Shown piece by piece: positions 24,035-35,489 of a stretch of 64,000 nt of DNA. Location of the stretch: positions 8,990,001-9,054,000 of the forward strand of contig OZ316893.1 in assembly GCA_973895155.1 (NCBI GenBank). The letters are read 5' to 3'. Under the pieces are notes generated by a model. That model searched no databases, was not told the origin of the DNA, and saw only the letters and a program-made list of their open reading frames with translations. The position numbers and the translations under genes were made by a program. Position 1 is the first letter of the stretch. Each line of letters opens with the position of its first letter. Source of the stretch: Marsupella aquatica (lineage: Eukaryota > Marchantiophyta).

Positions 24035-24488
24035 TGTTAGAATAAAACCTGGCCACCTTGCTCCTCCTTATATAGGGAATGCTCTAACCATGCTTACTTT
24101 TTCCTGCTAACCATGGTTAACTTTGCACTAACCTGGGTTAGTGTGTTAAGATTTACTCTTAGGTCTAGAGTAACGACTGTACCGTAGTTAAGGCTAACCT
24201 TAGTCGCAGACTTGGTTAGGTTAGTCATGTTGTGCACACTCTATAACCAAGCGGTGTTTGCTTGGAGAGTGGGAACTTAGGCTCATTATTACGGAGCTAG
24301 TTGAGAGATAGGGAGAGCTTGCGCTGTGGATGCTTGGTATGGCCGGTCGGCCTTGAGTGCAGTAAAGCTCATGTGTGTTCTCGTGGACGTAGCCTCATGT
24401 GGAGGTGAACCACGTATCTTTCTGTGTCGACTCTTGTGCGTTGGATGGTTCATGGGCTTGCCATTGCGATTGTCGTCTATGCTCAACA
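24035..24488 (+). mobile_element. Solo LTR related to the Copia element at 35.5-42.2 kb
   Basis: It begins TGTTAG and ends GCTCAACA. The 3' half (about 24270-24488) closely matches the LTR of the minus-strand Copia element, read in its sense direction. The 5' half has diverged but keeps many CTAACC/GGTTAG motifs. No primer-binding site follows and no coding region precedes it, so it appears to be a solo LTR or isolated LTR. TTATATAGGG near 24069 may be its TATA box. No clear 5-base target duplication was found. Confidence 0.75.
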
Positions 24489-26547
24489 TAGTGGATGGTC
24501 GACCCTCAATTACATGGTTGGGATCAAGTTACTTGACTATGGGTGACTTTTGAAAGTTATGAATGTAAAGCCCAATGCACATATCTTTGCCTGCATTCCC
24601 ACGATGACACAATGTCCAGAACTGATTTTTTTGATTTAGCACCCATTTTATCGGAGTTTGCATTGCCTTAGAAAAAAACCAGAAGGATCGGGCTGAACGA
24701 GAAGTGTCACTTCCATCGGTCTGAAATCTTATTTTAACTTTCATGGGAGATTGTGACTCACAATTCCTAGAGCTTAATTAGTAGTTTGGGTTCATCATAA
24801 GCAGTGGTACCCCGGTGGTACCACTGAAATTAAACTGTTACAGGACTTGTTCCCTTTCTCGAGGATGAAATTTATTTGTACTTCTGATTGCATTGGTCAT
24901 TGTTTTGTTAATTCTTGCGCAGGTAAGGTTGTTGCATATGGGACTCCTTCGTCACTGTTTGACAGACCAAAGTCTCTTAAGTTTCTCTTCCCTTGTTAAT
25001 GAATATTTTTCAAGAGCAGGGTAAAGGTGTGAAACTCTATCCAGGCATTTATGGTATAGGAAAGTCATTATTACAAAACCCAGGATGGGTAGATTGATTG
25101 ATCCAAATGGTCGTCTGGAAGGTCATCAATTACATTGAGAAGAATAGTCTGGATTTTCACTAGCAGTATCTGAAGGGCTGTTATAGAAGTTTTAAAAAAT
25201 GCCAGAGTCTTGTAGTAAAGAGTGTAGTGATGGGGTAGTCACTTGAATATTTTCATTTATCCCAACTTTGGACAATATGATATTCTTTAAAATTCAACAT
25301 GGAAGGAAAAGAGGCAGGAACATTATTAGATTCATCTTCTTTGAGTGCTTGCAATACCATTTAAGCATTTGTTGTTCTTCAATTGTGCAAAACGTTTTGA
25401 TAATTATGATGTTTACTAATTATTTGCCACTTCTGGAATAATTTCATAATCAGGGGATAGTTTAAATAATCTGTTTTGTTGAGTTTCTTGTGCTAGTGAG
25501 CTGGATATATTGATCAAGAAAGAACCATAGAAATGGGTTAGTTGTCTTGAGCAATTACGTACAATGGACCTGTCATTGAGAACAGCAATTCAGCTCACAG
25601 ATCTTTATTTCCCAATGGTGTTTGCTCTTGTGCCAAATGTTACCAGCTGAAGGCACAATTCAGTGTTCACGAGATCTTTGTTTCTAATTGTTATGAATTG
25701 TCAGATTTCAATTTGTAGACCCCCAATTATTATTTGTTGAGCATGTCCAGCTTATATCTGCTTGGTATTCTGATAAAATGGCTTTTGTTTATAGTATCCT
25801 ACTTATAAAGCGTCAACTACAAGCTAGAGTTGGGACCAAGGTTTCTAGAGTGTAGAGCTTCTCTAGGCCGTAACTCTATGGCTCATCATCATACATGATA
25901 GGAAAACTCATGACTATGATCATGTATGTCAAATGATAATCATGCATGCTTTTTGTCATGATTTCTATTTGCATTAAAAAATGAGTTCTATACCCTCACC
26001 ATAAAATAATTATGTGCATAGGAAAGAGTATTGTATGTTATATATGATTATTAATATGATGACATGCATGATGGTTTTTTTTAACATTCAAAGAATGTGA
26101 GTAAGGTGTTAGTGATATTTTTAGTGTTCTTCCATTCACATTCAAAGAATGGGTAGTCGGGGCTAGTGAGAAACAGAAACAGATCACACATAGTGTAGGA
26201 TCGATGTCCACATGGCTAGCTACTAATCTAGATGTACCAGAAAGGTTCGGCCTGGATGAAAAATGGGAGAGAAATATACACCTTAGAATTCATCAGCTGC
26301 TGCTGTACGCAGTGGTGTACTCTAATCCAAATATCGGCTCCACCAATGGTCATACAAATTTCATATGAAGCAAGACTGTTTGATGGAACTCAAGTTGCTA
26401 TGAGGGTTGCAAGTGCTTTCTCAGGGTCATCTGACATGGTATTCTATCCTGCACTGGACCAGCTTTAAGAGTGGAAGTGCAAAGTTGGATCCCATAGAGA
26501 CTTAGCCAGGTTGTCGTTTGACCGGTCTAGACTTTTTGAGACTTATT
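24489..26547. other. AT-rich intergenic DNA
   Basis: No gene supported. A perfect 10-bp inverted repeat (CAGTGGTACC / GGTACCACTG, 5-base loop) lies at 24802-24826. The stretch 25890-26070 has many CATG/ATGATCATG-like words. Short frames such as 26232-26468 (+) match nothing recognised. Confidence 0.4.
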
Positions 26548-26890
26548 GAGGAACTTCTACTACTGTTTGCAGAGACTACTGACTTAGAGTTGAACAATTG
26601 TGGAGTTAGTCTTCAAAAGAGTGGGTCAGAAACCTTTTGAATTGGAAACTTGGGTGAGGAACCCTGTGAGGAACTTCTACTATTGTTAGCAGAGAGTGGA
26701 CTTAGATACTTAGATTTCAGCAATTCTCGTTCCAGTCCAATTATAGTTAGTAGTCAAAACAGTGATCAGAAACCTTTTGTATAGTGGGGTGAAGAACTTC
26801 TATTGCTGTTTGCAAAGACTATGGACTGATATTTGCACAATTCTCATGTTATAATGATAGTTAGTCGTTAAAACACTGATCAGTACTGAG
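26548..26890. repeat. Degenerate ~120-bp tandem repeat, three units
   Basis: Units start at 26548, 26668 and 26791 with GA(G/A)GAACTTCTA(C/T)T. Each continues through GTTTGCA(G/A)AGACTA-type sequence and a CAGAAACCTTTTG or CACTGATCAG-like end. Substitutions and indels are frequent, so the array is old. Confidence 0.65.
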
Positions 26891-27032
26891 TAGACAGTCT
26901 TGAGTATTCCCTTTGACATCACTCCATACCATGATAACTCTCTTTAGTTTTTTTTTAAATCAATGAGTGCACACCATATATTACCAAGTGCACATCAAAA
27001 TATACATAAACAAATTTAAAATAAAATAAAAT

Positions 27033-27056
27033 TATATATATATATATATATATATA
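27033..27056. repeat. (TA)12 microsatellite
   Basis: Twelve uninterrupted TA dinucleotides. They are flanked by a locally repeated CATCACTCCATACCATG motif (near 26922 and 27069, with a variant near 27138). Confidence 0.95.
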
Positions 27057-28776
27057 GTGGTGTACCACATCACTCCATACCATGTGCACACCTTATACTA
27101 TCACATTTTGATGTAACATATACGATGGCGTACTACATCAATCCATACCATGTGCACATAGTATCTTATCAGGATTTGATGTGTGATTAGGGACCACATT
27201 TTGATGTGTGATTAGGCAGAAAAGGACAAGCAAGAGTCAAACCTGTTCACGTGCTCGTGCATGTTGACCCGCTCAGGAAGGTTCAACCTGCTAAAATGTT
27301 TTTATGCTCTACTCAGACTGAACTCCTCACGCGGAGAACGGGTTTCTGATCTAATCCGAAACAGAGGGAGTGCTGATCTTGTACAATAAATTGATGTAAA
27401 ATATTCTCGAAAGCTAGAACACAAAAGTATAAAACTGATGGTGCTTGTGTACTTCTTCAACATTGACTTGCTTACCGACCTTCCAGCCTTTGCCTCGAAA
27501 CTACTCTGGCTCTGAAAGTTTTTCCCTCGAATATTGCTTGGATTGTTGGCAACGTTGGACACCACGGACGACGTACCTTAGATCTGAGCCATTTCACACG
27601 GAAAAACTATTTCGGAAACTTTTTTCATTGTGCCTTCTCCTTCGCGAATCATCATTTTGTGAATGATGATTTGGCGATGTTGCACGCATTCGCTTGTCAT
27701 GGTGCGGTTGGGGACACCAGAAAAGAGTCCATTTAGCCGAATTATAAAGTTCATCAGGCGTCAAATTTGCGGAGCTCGGCTCTTTGCTTTCGTCTATTCC
27801 CGAGCCAAATTGAAGACTGGAAGAGGACAGATTTTGTACCTCATCACTTATCGAAAACTTTTCGTCTCTGTGCTTTGGTCTACTCCCAACTTCCTAAGCA
27901 AATTGCAAACCCCAGGAAAGAGAACGTTAAAGAGGAAAAAAATTAAGCGGTCTGCAGGACTCGCCGGCACATTGGTAGAGCTGTATAGACCTGTATCTCA
28001 ACTGTAGAATGAGAGCATGTTCAACAGTACGTATAACCATACATTGCTGATTTTCCAATATGGTCCGGTTCGTAGTGGTTCTCAAGTATGTGACGACGTG
28101 GAGCATGCATCGGAATAATTAGGATGGGCTCCAATCCTCCATTCGCTTTGTGATTGGAGAGGACCACCACTTCCCGAATCAGCCGTCGGTTTCACCAAAG
28201 AGACATCGTCCCGTTCTTATCATTTCAGCATAGTACTCCGGCTGGCATCGATCCTCGATCCTCGATCCTCGATCCTTGAGGTTCCCTAGAGAGATTTCAG
28301 TTACCGGAGGACGGAGGTTTCCTGAGAGGAGGGTCAGACTAACTCCATTTCTTTTGTAGGGCGCTGCTTCTCAGCGTTCTACAAAAGACTTTCTGCAAAC
28401 GTTTTGATCACATGTCTTCTGGGCCCAAATTATGCCAAGCGAGTGGTGACTTCGAGCTGTGGGGCGGCTTGGAAATCACCCGTCTGGGTCAACAATAATA
28501 GTTCTAGCTGACTTTGAGAGAACAGCATATTGCGACTTGGTGGAACGTTGCCTTTGAGCGACTGCTTTGAACGGCGTCCAGACGGTGAGATTCACTGACG
28601 TGCAGTCGTGGGAATGTTGTGATGCTTCTTATTTTGCTGCAGCGTTTGGAAGATGATAACTGCTCTTGTTTGCCCTCGGACATTGCTCGCACGTCTTTGA
28701 AGCGGGACCTTGGGTGCTATCCTGTTATCTGAAGGTAGACATGTGACGCTCTCCCGTTTCCCCATAATCGTCAACT
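27057..28776. other. Intergenic DNA upstream of the P4-ATPase
   Basis: No supported gene. A short CGATCCT heptamer array (four copies, the last imperfect) lies at about 28247-28278. The last few hundred bases should hold the ATPase promoter; no confident TATA box was chosen. Confidence 0.4.
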
Positions 28777-31700
28777 ATGATGAGCTACTGTAGACGCCAA
28801 CTAGAGAAGCTTTGGCGTCGCGGAAGGGACTCAGGAATCGCTGGGGCCTCTGATGAGACCCGCATTGTGCATTGCAATGACCGAGGGCGTCATGAAGAGT
28901 ACCAATATCCGAAAAACAAAACGTCTACCAGGAAGTACACATGGCTCAATTTTCTGCCATTGTCTTTGTTTCTGCAGTACCGAAGGGCTGCTTATTGGTA
29001 TTTCACAGCCATAGCTCTATTGACACTGAGCCCATTTTCTCCGCACTCGTGGACGAGTATAGTGCTCCCGCTAATTTTCGTCCTTGCTCTCGGAATCGGT
29101 CGTGAATTTCGGGAAGACCGTCGTCGCTCCCGAGGGGATAAGGCTGTCAATTCCACGCCAGTGGAAGCTCTCGTGGGCGGAGAGAGGCTGACGTTGCGGT
29201 GGAAGGATTTACAAATCGGTGACTTGGTGCAAGTAGCAGATGGAGAGTACTTCCCTGCCGATCTGCTCCTGATCTCGTCCAGCGGGCTTGACGGTGTCTG
29301 CTATGTGGAGACTAAGAATCTTGACGGGGAGACGAACTTGAAAGCTCGGCGAGCCCTGGAGAGTACATGGAATGAACAGGACGACGGTGAAACCTCGTTA
29401 GGAAGCTTCCGAGCAGATATCATATGTGAAGCACCCAATGCATCACTCTATACTTTCACTGGGCACATGGAGATGCAAGATGGGCAGTCGTTTCCAGTTG
29501 GACCCGCGCAACTGCTTCTTCGGGACTCCAGCCTTCAGAATACTGGACACGTCTGGGGAGTGGTCATCTACGCGGGTCCTGATACTAAGGTTATGCAGAA
29601 TTCAACTCAAGCTCCATCCAAGCGAAGCCGCATCGACAAGTCACTCGATAAAGTCGTTTACACCATGTTCGTAGTTCTGTTTCTCATGAGTGTGACATCT
29701 GGAGTAGTTCTTGGTTATCGAACGAGTCGCGAAGGACCTGGCATGTGGTATCTCCTGCCCTTCGATAATAACAAGTACTACAATCCCAATACTGCTGTCA
29801 TTGCCGGTCTGGGAGTATTTGTGAATGGGCTGATCCTGTATGGCTACCTCGTTCCCATTGGACTTTATGTTACTCTGGAGATCGTGCGGGGTTTCCAAGG
29901 AATTTCCATGACGATGGATATGGCGATGTACGAACCCAGTATCGGAGCAGGAGCGAAGGTGAGGACAACAGGGTTGAATGAAGAGCTAGGTCAAGTGGAC
30001 ACCATTTTGTCTGATAAGACCGGAACTCTGACATGCAATCAGATGGACTTTTTCCGTTGCTCTATAGCAGGAGTTTCATACGGGAAGGGAACGACAGAGG
30101 TAGAAAGGGCTGCCCGGCGCCTTGGGGTTGTCCTGGGTGTGGAGACAGATTCGAGTGGTTGGAAACCTGAAGAAGACGGGGATGATGCTGGATGCAACCC
30201 TAGACGTGTAAAAGGTTTTAATTTTTCTGACCCTCGACTTCTAGGGGGTAAGTGGGCACAGGAAGCAAACCCAGATGTAGTGCAATTATTTTTTCAGATT
30301 CTTGCACTTTGCCACACAGCGATTCCGGAGGGAAAAGTGGACGAACCGTGGTCGATGGAGTATAGAGCTGAATCTCCAGATGAATCAGCTCTTGTTGTTG
30401 CTGCTAAGCAGTTTGGCTTCTTTTTCTACAAGAGAACGCCATCAGCTGTGCATGTCAGGGAATCAGTTGGAAAAGACGAGGAGCACATCGACCGAACTTA
30501 TGAGCTTTTAAATGTTTTAGAGTTCAGCAGTGCTCGAAAGCGGATGTCTGTCATCGTCCGCTATCCAGATGGACGAGTAATGTTGCTGTCGAAGGGTGCT
30601 GACGCTGTCATGATCCAGCGAGCTGACTCCGAAGATAAAAGGTTCTTGAAATCAACCTTGGACCAGCTGCAGACGTATGCAGAGGTGGGTTTGCGGACAC
30701 TTGTTGTGGCCTATCGAGAGCTGCATGAAGACGAGCTGCAAAGGTGGCAAATAAAGTATGCAAAAGCCGCCAGCGTCATTGGGCCCGAGAGAGAAGAAAG
30801 GATTGAGGAAGTCGTGGATGAAATTGAAAGGAATCTTCGGGTTGTAGGCGGAACTGGAGTGGAGGATAAGCTACAAGATGGGGTTCCTGAAACTATTGAC
30901 AATCTTTCTCGGGCTGGTATTAACATCTGGGTACTTACTGGGGATAAGGTGGAAACTGCAATCAATATTGGTTATGCCAGTAGCCTTCTACGGAAAGGCA
31001 TGCAGAAGATCATTATCAGTTTAGAAGGTTCTGAGGCTCTGGAGGTGGAGGAGCGAGCTGAAAAACAGGAGCTTTCCCGCGAGGATGTAAAGAAGGAGTT
31101 AACAAGTATTGTGGCCCAACAATTGTCAGACGGCAATAGAGAAATCGAGAGAATGCGTAATAGACCAAGTCAGGTGCAAAAATCAGGAGAGATTGACAGG
31201 AAAAGCGAGAGGAAAAGTGTTTCTTCTGAGAGCTTCTCTGGTGTTCTGAAGAACGGTAAGCAGAATGTAACGTCCAGTTATAGGCAAGGGTCCGAGCTGC
31301 ATGAACTGCAAGAGTTCACATCGCGGTCAAGAAATCACAGTCAAGAAATTGAAGAATTTCCTTTGAATACCTCAAAAGAGCTGAAATGTCGTCGACCGGA
31401 CGGCTCGCGCAGCCAGAATTCGCCAGGCAGAAGAAGGCGTCATTCAGAGCCTGTCGCAGATGAAGAGAGCTCATTCGCATTGGTGATTGATGGGTACTCA
31501 CTTGCTTTTGTCCTCTCTGACGATAGTTTGCAGGAAGAGTTTATTCGGGCTTGCAAAGAGTGTACTTCTGTTCTGTGCTGTCGTGTGTCTCCCCGTCAAA
31601 AAGGTCAGGTGACAAAACTAGTGAGGAAGGGGATGGGAGAAAACAAGCTCTGTCTTGCAATCGGGGACGGTGCCAATGACGTGGGCATGATACAAGCAGC

Positions 31701-32604
31701 AAATGTGGGGGTTGGAGTGATTGGCGTGGAAGGCGCTCAAGCCGTCATGGCAGCTGATTATGCCATTGCACAATTCAGATTTTTGGAGCGCCTTCTGCTC
31801 GTGCATGGTCATTGGTGCTACCATCGAATATCACTGATGATATTGTATTATTACTTTAAGGTTACGCTTACAGGATGGATTGCTTTCTGCGGGAATGAAT
31901 TGAGTTTCTTCTCTGGCCAACCAATTTATAACGATTGGTATGCAGCCTTCTACAATACGCTCTTCACTGCGCTACCCGTCGGTGTGGTTGGGATTCTCGA
32001 CCAAGATGTCTCTGCAGCAGACTGTATAAGGTATCCTCAGCTGTACACAGCTGGTCACCGAAAGGACCTTTTCAACAGGAAGCGGATAACGCTGTGGATA
32101 CTTAATTCACTTTACTCGGGACTAATCGTTTTCTTCTTCACGTTGTGTCTCTACTTGTTGTCTTCGTTCCGGGCAGCTGGAATGACTCCGTCTCTGCCAG
32201 AATTTGGTGCCCTTCTCTTCACCTGTAAGGTCCTTGTCGCCAATGTTCAAATCACTTTGGCCATCAATAACTTCACTTGGGTCCATCATGCCTCTATTTG
32301 GGGCAGCATAGTCTCCTGGTACATATTTTTGCTCATTTACGGAGACCTGCCACTGTTTGGAGCACAGGGTGGTGGGTACCCAACAAGTCCGCATAAATTA
32401 CTCACCGAGGCATTGGGGCTCACTCCAAGTTATTGGCTTCTCCAAATACTGGTGGTCGTGGCAGCTGTGTTGCCATCATTTCTACTCCGCAGTGTCAAGT
32501 CGACTTTTTACCCTTCTGATTATCAAATTGTATCGGAAATTAGCGCTAGAGAAGCTAGACCACAACCTACTCCACGGGAAGGACAGGGGATTGATAAACC
32601 ATAA
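28777..32604 (+). CDS. ALA-like: P4-type phospholipid-transporting ATPase (flippase), intronless
   Basis: A single frame of 1275 codons. P4-ATPases move aminophospholipids or related lipids to the cytosolic leaflet, usually with an ALIS/CDC50 partner. Diagnostic motifs are all present: DGETNL (183-188, actuator domain), the PIGLYVT membrane motif, DKTGTLT with phosphorylated Asp413, KGAD (606-609), TGDK (721-724) and GDGANDVGM starting at residue 963. Membrane segments lie near residues 80-115, 285-310 and 340-370, with a C-terminal cluster at about 1025-1250. CSIAGVSYGKGTTEVERA after the phosphorylation site resembles the ALA4-ALA12 branch more than ALA1-ALA3. Unusual points are the lack of introns and a low-complexity, Ser/Arg/Glu-rich insertion at about 750-895 before the GDGAND domain. 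The two candidate starts (Met1, Met2) differ by one residue. No poly(A) tract or flanking duplication marks it as a retrocopy. Confidence 0.95.
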   Translation: MMSYCRRQLEKLWRRGRDSGIAGASDETRIVHCNDRGRHEEYQYPKNKTSTRKYTWLNFLPLSLFLQYRRAAYWYFTAIALLTLSPFSPHSWTSIVLPLIFVLALGIGREFREDRRRSRGDKAVNSTPVEALVGGERLTLRWKDLQIGDLVQVADGEYFPADLLLISSSGLDGVCYVETKNLDGETNLKARRALESTWNEQDDGETSLGSFRADIICEAPNASLYTFTGHMEMQDGQSFPVGPAQLLLRDSSLQNTGHVWGVVIYAGPDTKVMQNSTQAPSKRSRIDKSLDKVVYTMFVVLFLMSVTSGVVLGYRTSREGPGMWYLLPFDNNKYYNPNTAVIAGLGVFVNGLILYGYLVPIGLYVTLEIVRGFQGISMTMDMAMYEPSIGAGAKVRTTGLNEELGQVDTILSDKTGTLTCNQMDFFRCSIAGVSYGKGTTEVERAARRLGVVLGVETDSSGWKPEEDGDDAGCNPRRVKGFNFSDPRLLGGKWAQEANPDVVQLFFQILALCHTAIPEGKVDEPWSMEYRAESPDESALVVAAKQFGFFFYKRTPSAVHVRESVGKDEEHIDRTYELLNVLEFSSARKRMSVIVRYPDGRVMLLSKGADAVMIQRADSEDKRFLKSTLDQLQTYAEVGLRTLVVAYRELHEDELQRWQIKYAKAASVIGPEREERIEEVVDEIERNLRVVGGTGVEDKLQDGVPETIDNLSRAGINIWVLTGDKVETAINIGYASSLLRKGMQKIIISLEGSEALEVEERAEKQELSREDVKKELTSIVAQQLSDGNREIERMRNRPSQVQKSGEIDRKSERKSVSSESFSGVLKNGKQNVTSSYRQGSELHELQEFTSRSRNHSQEIEEFPLNTSKELKCRRPDGSRSQNSPGRRRRHSEPVADEESSFALVIDGYSLAFVLSDDSLQEEFIRACKECTSVLCCRVSPRQKGQVTKLVRKGMGENKLCLAIGDGANDVGMIQAANVGVGVIGVEGAQAVMAADYAIAQFRFLERLLLVHGHWCYHRISLMILYYYFKVTLTGWIAFCGNELSFFSGQPIYNDWYAAFYNTLFTALPVGVVGILDQDVSAADCIRYPQLYTAGHRKDLFNRKRITLWILNSLYSGLIVFFFTLCLYLLSSFRAAGMTPSLPEFGALLFTCKVLVANVQITLAINNFTWVHHASIWGSIVSWYIFLLIYGDLPLFGAQGGGYPTSPHKLLTEALGLTPSYWLLQILVVVAAVLPSFLLRSVKSTFYPSDYQIVSEISAREARPQPTPREGQGIDKP

Positions 32605-33138
32605 CTATATAGATGTGGCACTGAATGATTGTCTTGGAATCCATTCAATTTGAAGAAGATTCTTGTACTGTACACCTAGTGTCTAGGGTGGATGTTCCTT
32701 GTTTTCCGGGTGGCTAGCGAGGAGGACGTCTTGATCGAAAGAGCCTGCTGTCGAGATAGACGGATCCATGGATGGCGGTGCTGCGATGTGGACCACTTAG
32801 GCGACCGGTCATATTTCATGTTCGAAAATACTGTCGAGAGAGCCGTTCACCAGTACCTTTGACGATAATAATTTGGAGCGGTACACCACATGTACAGCGA
32901 ATTTGGAAAAAATCTACAAATCTAGGAGTTTGGCCCAAAGAGTCTGAACGTACAACAATCCTAACCAAATATCATTTTCAGGAATCGACCACAAATGGCC
33001 CAAACATTCAAAAATGCTGCAATGGAGTAAGCTGTCGGAAGAAGTCACAGGACCATGCTGTAATTAAGTGTACACGAGGAATTTTCCAGGTCAAAGAGTC
33101 GATAGCGTTGCTAATTCAGCCATCAAAAGACAGGGTTG
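32605..33138. other. Intergenic DNA after the P4-ATPase
   Basis: No supported gene. It probably contains the 3' untranslated region and polyadenylation site of the ATPase; no single poly(A) signal stands out. Confidence 0.4.
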
Positions 33139-33404
33139 AGCGATGAGGACCAGGGGAACCTAGTTAAGGGTCGTTACTAATCCCTATGAGACCTATTCGT
33201 AAAGTCAAGCATTATGTGTTTGAACTTTTTGAAAGGCTTAAAAATTAAATGAAGGCCAATTGACTCCTACTGCTTCTTGATTGTGAAGACAGGAAAGTTG
33301 CATCCCTCGTGTCTGGTTAACGTACTTTACTAATAAGATTTACAAACCAGCTAGCCCCAAAAAAAAACACATAAAAGCGTTTACTGTATTCCAATCAATC
33401 TCAT
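33139..33404 (+). repeat. Dispersed repeat, copy 2 (without the insertion)
   Basis: It aligns along its length with 23314-23919 but lacks the roughly 320-base insertion. The sequence AGTTAAGGGTCGTTAC near 33164 shows the uninterrupted site. Confidence 0.85.
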
Positions 33405-33589
33405 CATATCTCATTTTGAATAAGTGACACCTTCACTTTGCGTTTAGGAAGATGGCTCAAACTTGATCTCAACCAATCTCCATCAAAAAGTGTGAATGAA
33501 GGAACCAAAAACCAACAAGTTTGAGAGACTCAGAGTGTATTGTGGCTCTGAGCTCTCTTGTTTATATAGGTGAGTGAATTGAGTCCAAA

Positions 33590-33917
33590 AGTCAATCTAA
33601 AACCTGGTTGAGTGATTTGGTCTTAGCTGGACTTTTCTAGTCAAGCCGTCTTATTAAGACCATTTGCCCTCTCAGATTTAGAGGCTGTTGTTTGACTTAG
33701 CTTCATGCACTCTCAAATCAAGACTTCTTTTGTCGGCTCAATTTAGCCCAAGAGTCAATCTAGACCGGAAGGAGTGGTCTGGGTCTGAGTTTGAGTCTTA
33801 GCTCAGTCCAGCCGTCTAATTAGACCATGAGCCGTCATACTCTTAGTTTCAAACTCATTGTTGACTTGGCTTTCATGTAGACCCAAAGGTCGGAGTGGTT
33901 TGGGTTTGAGTCAATTG
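33590..33917. repeat. Degenerate 164-bp tandem duplication
   Basis: Units begin AGTCAATCTA at 33590 and 33754. They share GTC(A/C)AGCCGTCT(T/A)ATTA(A)GACCAT and TTGACTT(A/G)GCTT(T)CATG. Divergence is high. Confidence 0.6.
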
Positions 33918-33989
33918 CTTCCATTTTTTGGGATCTACGTAGAATGGGTTTTAGACAGTACTTACTTTGACTGACAAAAAGAGAGTCCA

Positions 33990-34264
33990 AATCAATCGAG
34001 GCAACATTCCAAAGCAGCTTTGCTGTCGACAACATGTATTATATATTTCAATCTCAGTCTGAGTGAGTGAGAATTAATCTTCACTTGAGAAGATCCATTA
34101 AACTTCTTACACAGACAACTCCCTGACCTGTGTTTTCAATTTCAAGTAAGAACTCGAGCACAATATTCATGGATGGACGATGTTCGGGCACCATCCCCGT
34201 GCAAAAAAGGCGTAACTGCAAACTTAACATCATTTTCTGCCTAAGTAATGATGCCATCACGGGC
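33990..34264 (-). pseudogene. 3'-end fragment of an LRR receptor kinase gene
   Basis: On the minus strand this matches the last exon and 3' flank of the intact kinase (42283-42560). Both encode QKMMLxLQLxLFCTGMVPE and the following RPSMNIVLEFLLEIE. The copy has a four-base insertion upstream of that segment, a premature stop after DLLK, and no homology beyond about 34264, where the match to the parent ends abruptly within GCCATCACGGGCA. The rest of the kinase and the LRR region are absent. It lies on the same strand as the intact gene, so it is probably the remnant of a tandem duplicate later separated by the Copia insertion. Confidence 0.85.
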
Positions 34265-34909
34265 AGCAACGACTGTTGCTGGGGTTAGGAAGTGGTGTGT
34301 TGTCCTGGTGAGGCAGGCTGGACCTAGGCAAACAAAGAGAGTGCAAAACAAAGAGAGTGCAGGAGATAGTGTGGAGTTGTCTTTGTAGCATGCCAAATTT
34401 TCAATCAATAGATATGAATAATTTGGTTTTGTGTTCACACGTTTGCATGCTTTGCCGTGAGTGATTGATATTTGTGTTCCAATCTCTCTAGTGTGTCTAT
34501 ATGGTTCACTTGACACTAATACTAGAGAGGGTTGCGCTTGGTTAGCAAAGTGAGCAAGACGTAAAGTAGTGACAATACTTGAATTCCAAGCACCAGCCTG
34601 GATAGTGAAGTGTGTGTAGTTAGCAAGATTTGATCAAAAGCTCTGGGGTGGAGCAGTTGACAGGACTTTATCAAAAATTATATTTTCTTGGCACTATCAA
34701 AACCAAATATTGTCATTCAGATAGTGTGAATGTGATCCAATTGGAGTCTCTCCACATTTCCGTGATAAATACAGGTGTGTTAAGCGAATAGAAATTGTGT
34801 TTGTTGATTAAGTGGCTCAAAAAGCAATTGACAGATTGCCCAGTTTTTAAGATTTGACAAGTTTTTTGGGCTGCAATGATGGGCAAGAAAGCTCAGCCAA
34901 GCTTGCTTG
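34265..34909. other. Intergenic DNA, no supported gene
   Basis: AT-rich. No recognisable coding sequence or transposon ends apart from the short unsupported frame on the minus strand at 34241-34516. Confidence 0.4.
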
Positions 34910-35205
34910 CAAGTTGCTAGCCTGATCAAGAAGAACAATTAGGTCTTGGGGAAGAACTATTAATTAGAGAGAGCTAAAATCAGAAAGAACAGTTAGATTT
35001 CCGTTAACAGAGTTTAAATTAATTCAATTGAGTCACTCTAGCAAAGCGATCCGATGGAGCCCCTGCAGGCCAATCTTTTGAATCACAAACCAATCAAGCA
35101 ACAAGAAAATAGTGAACCTCAATCCAATCACCCTACAAGAAATGAAGAAGGTGAAGGATTGATATAGTGACCAGTAAGTAAACTTATAAGATAGTTGTGA
35201 GTAAA
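34910..35205 (+). repeat. Dispersed repeat, second family, copy 1
   Basis: This matches 58860-59372 in the same orientation. Shared stretches include CAAGTTGCTAGCC, CTTGGGGAAGAA, TCAACAGAGTT/TTAACAGAGTT, CTAGCAAAGC, ATCCGATGGAGCC/ATCCAATGGAGCC and AAATAGTGAACC. This copy is shorter because the other holds an insertion of about 210 bases. Confidence 0.75.
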
Positions 35206-35489
35206 CTTGAGGTATATGCTTGATGGGCCCTCTGGTGTAACATTCTTACTATCTAACCCCACACCCAACCTTGCACGATCGAACAAAAAGGTCAAACGAT
35301 GCGGTTAAGGGAACCGCGGTACCACAACCTCCGCTACCCAAACTGCGAAGTGAAAACAATATGGATTATGTCTTTGGATTAAATTTTTTACCGTACTGCG
35401 GGGTAATCATAGGCTTACTTTCACTTGGGTTTTCTTGACATTTTTTATCTGTGATTATCACTTCTGAGGATATGTGTGTGGTTATGATC

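Noticed and set aside
23314-33404. Direct repeats around the P4-ATPase as evidence for a large transposon carrying it
   Set aside because: The two copies are a dispersed repeat in direct orientation with unrelated sequence between, and no transposase or element ends were found.
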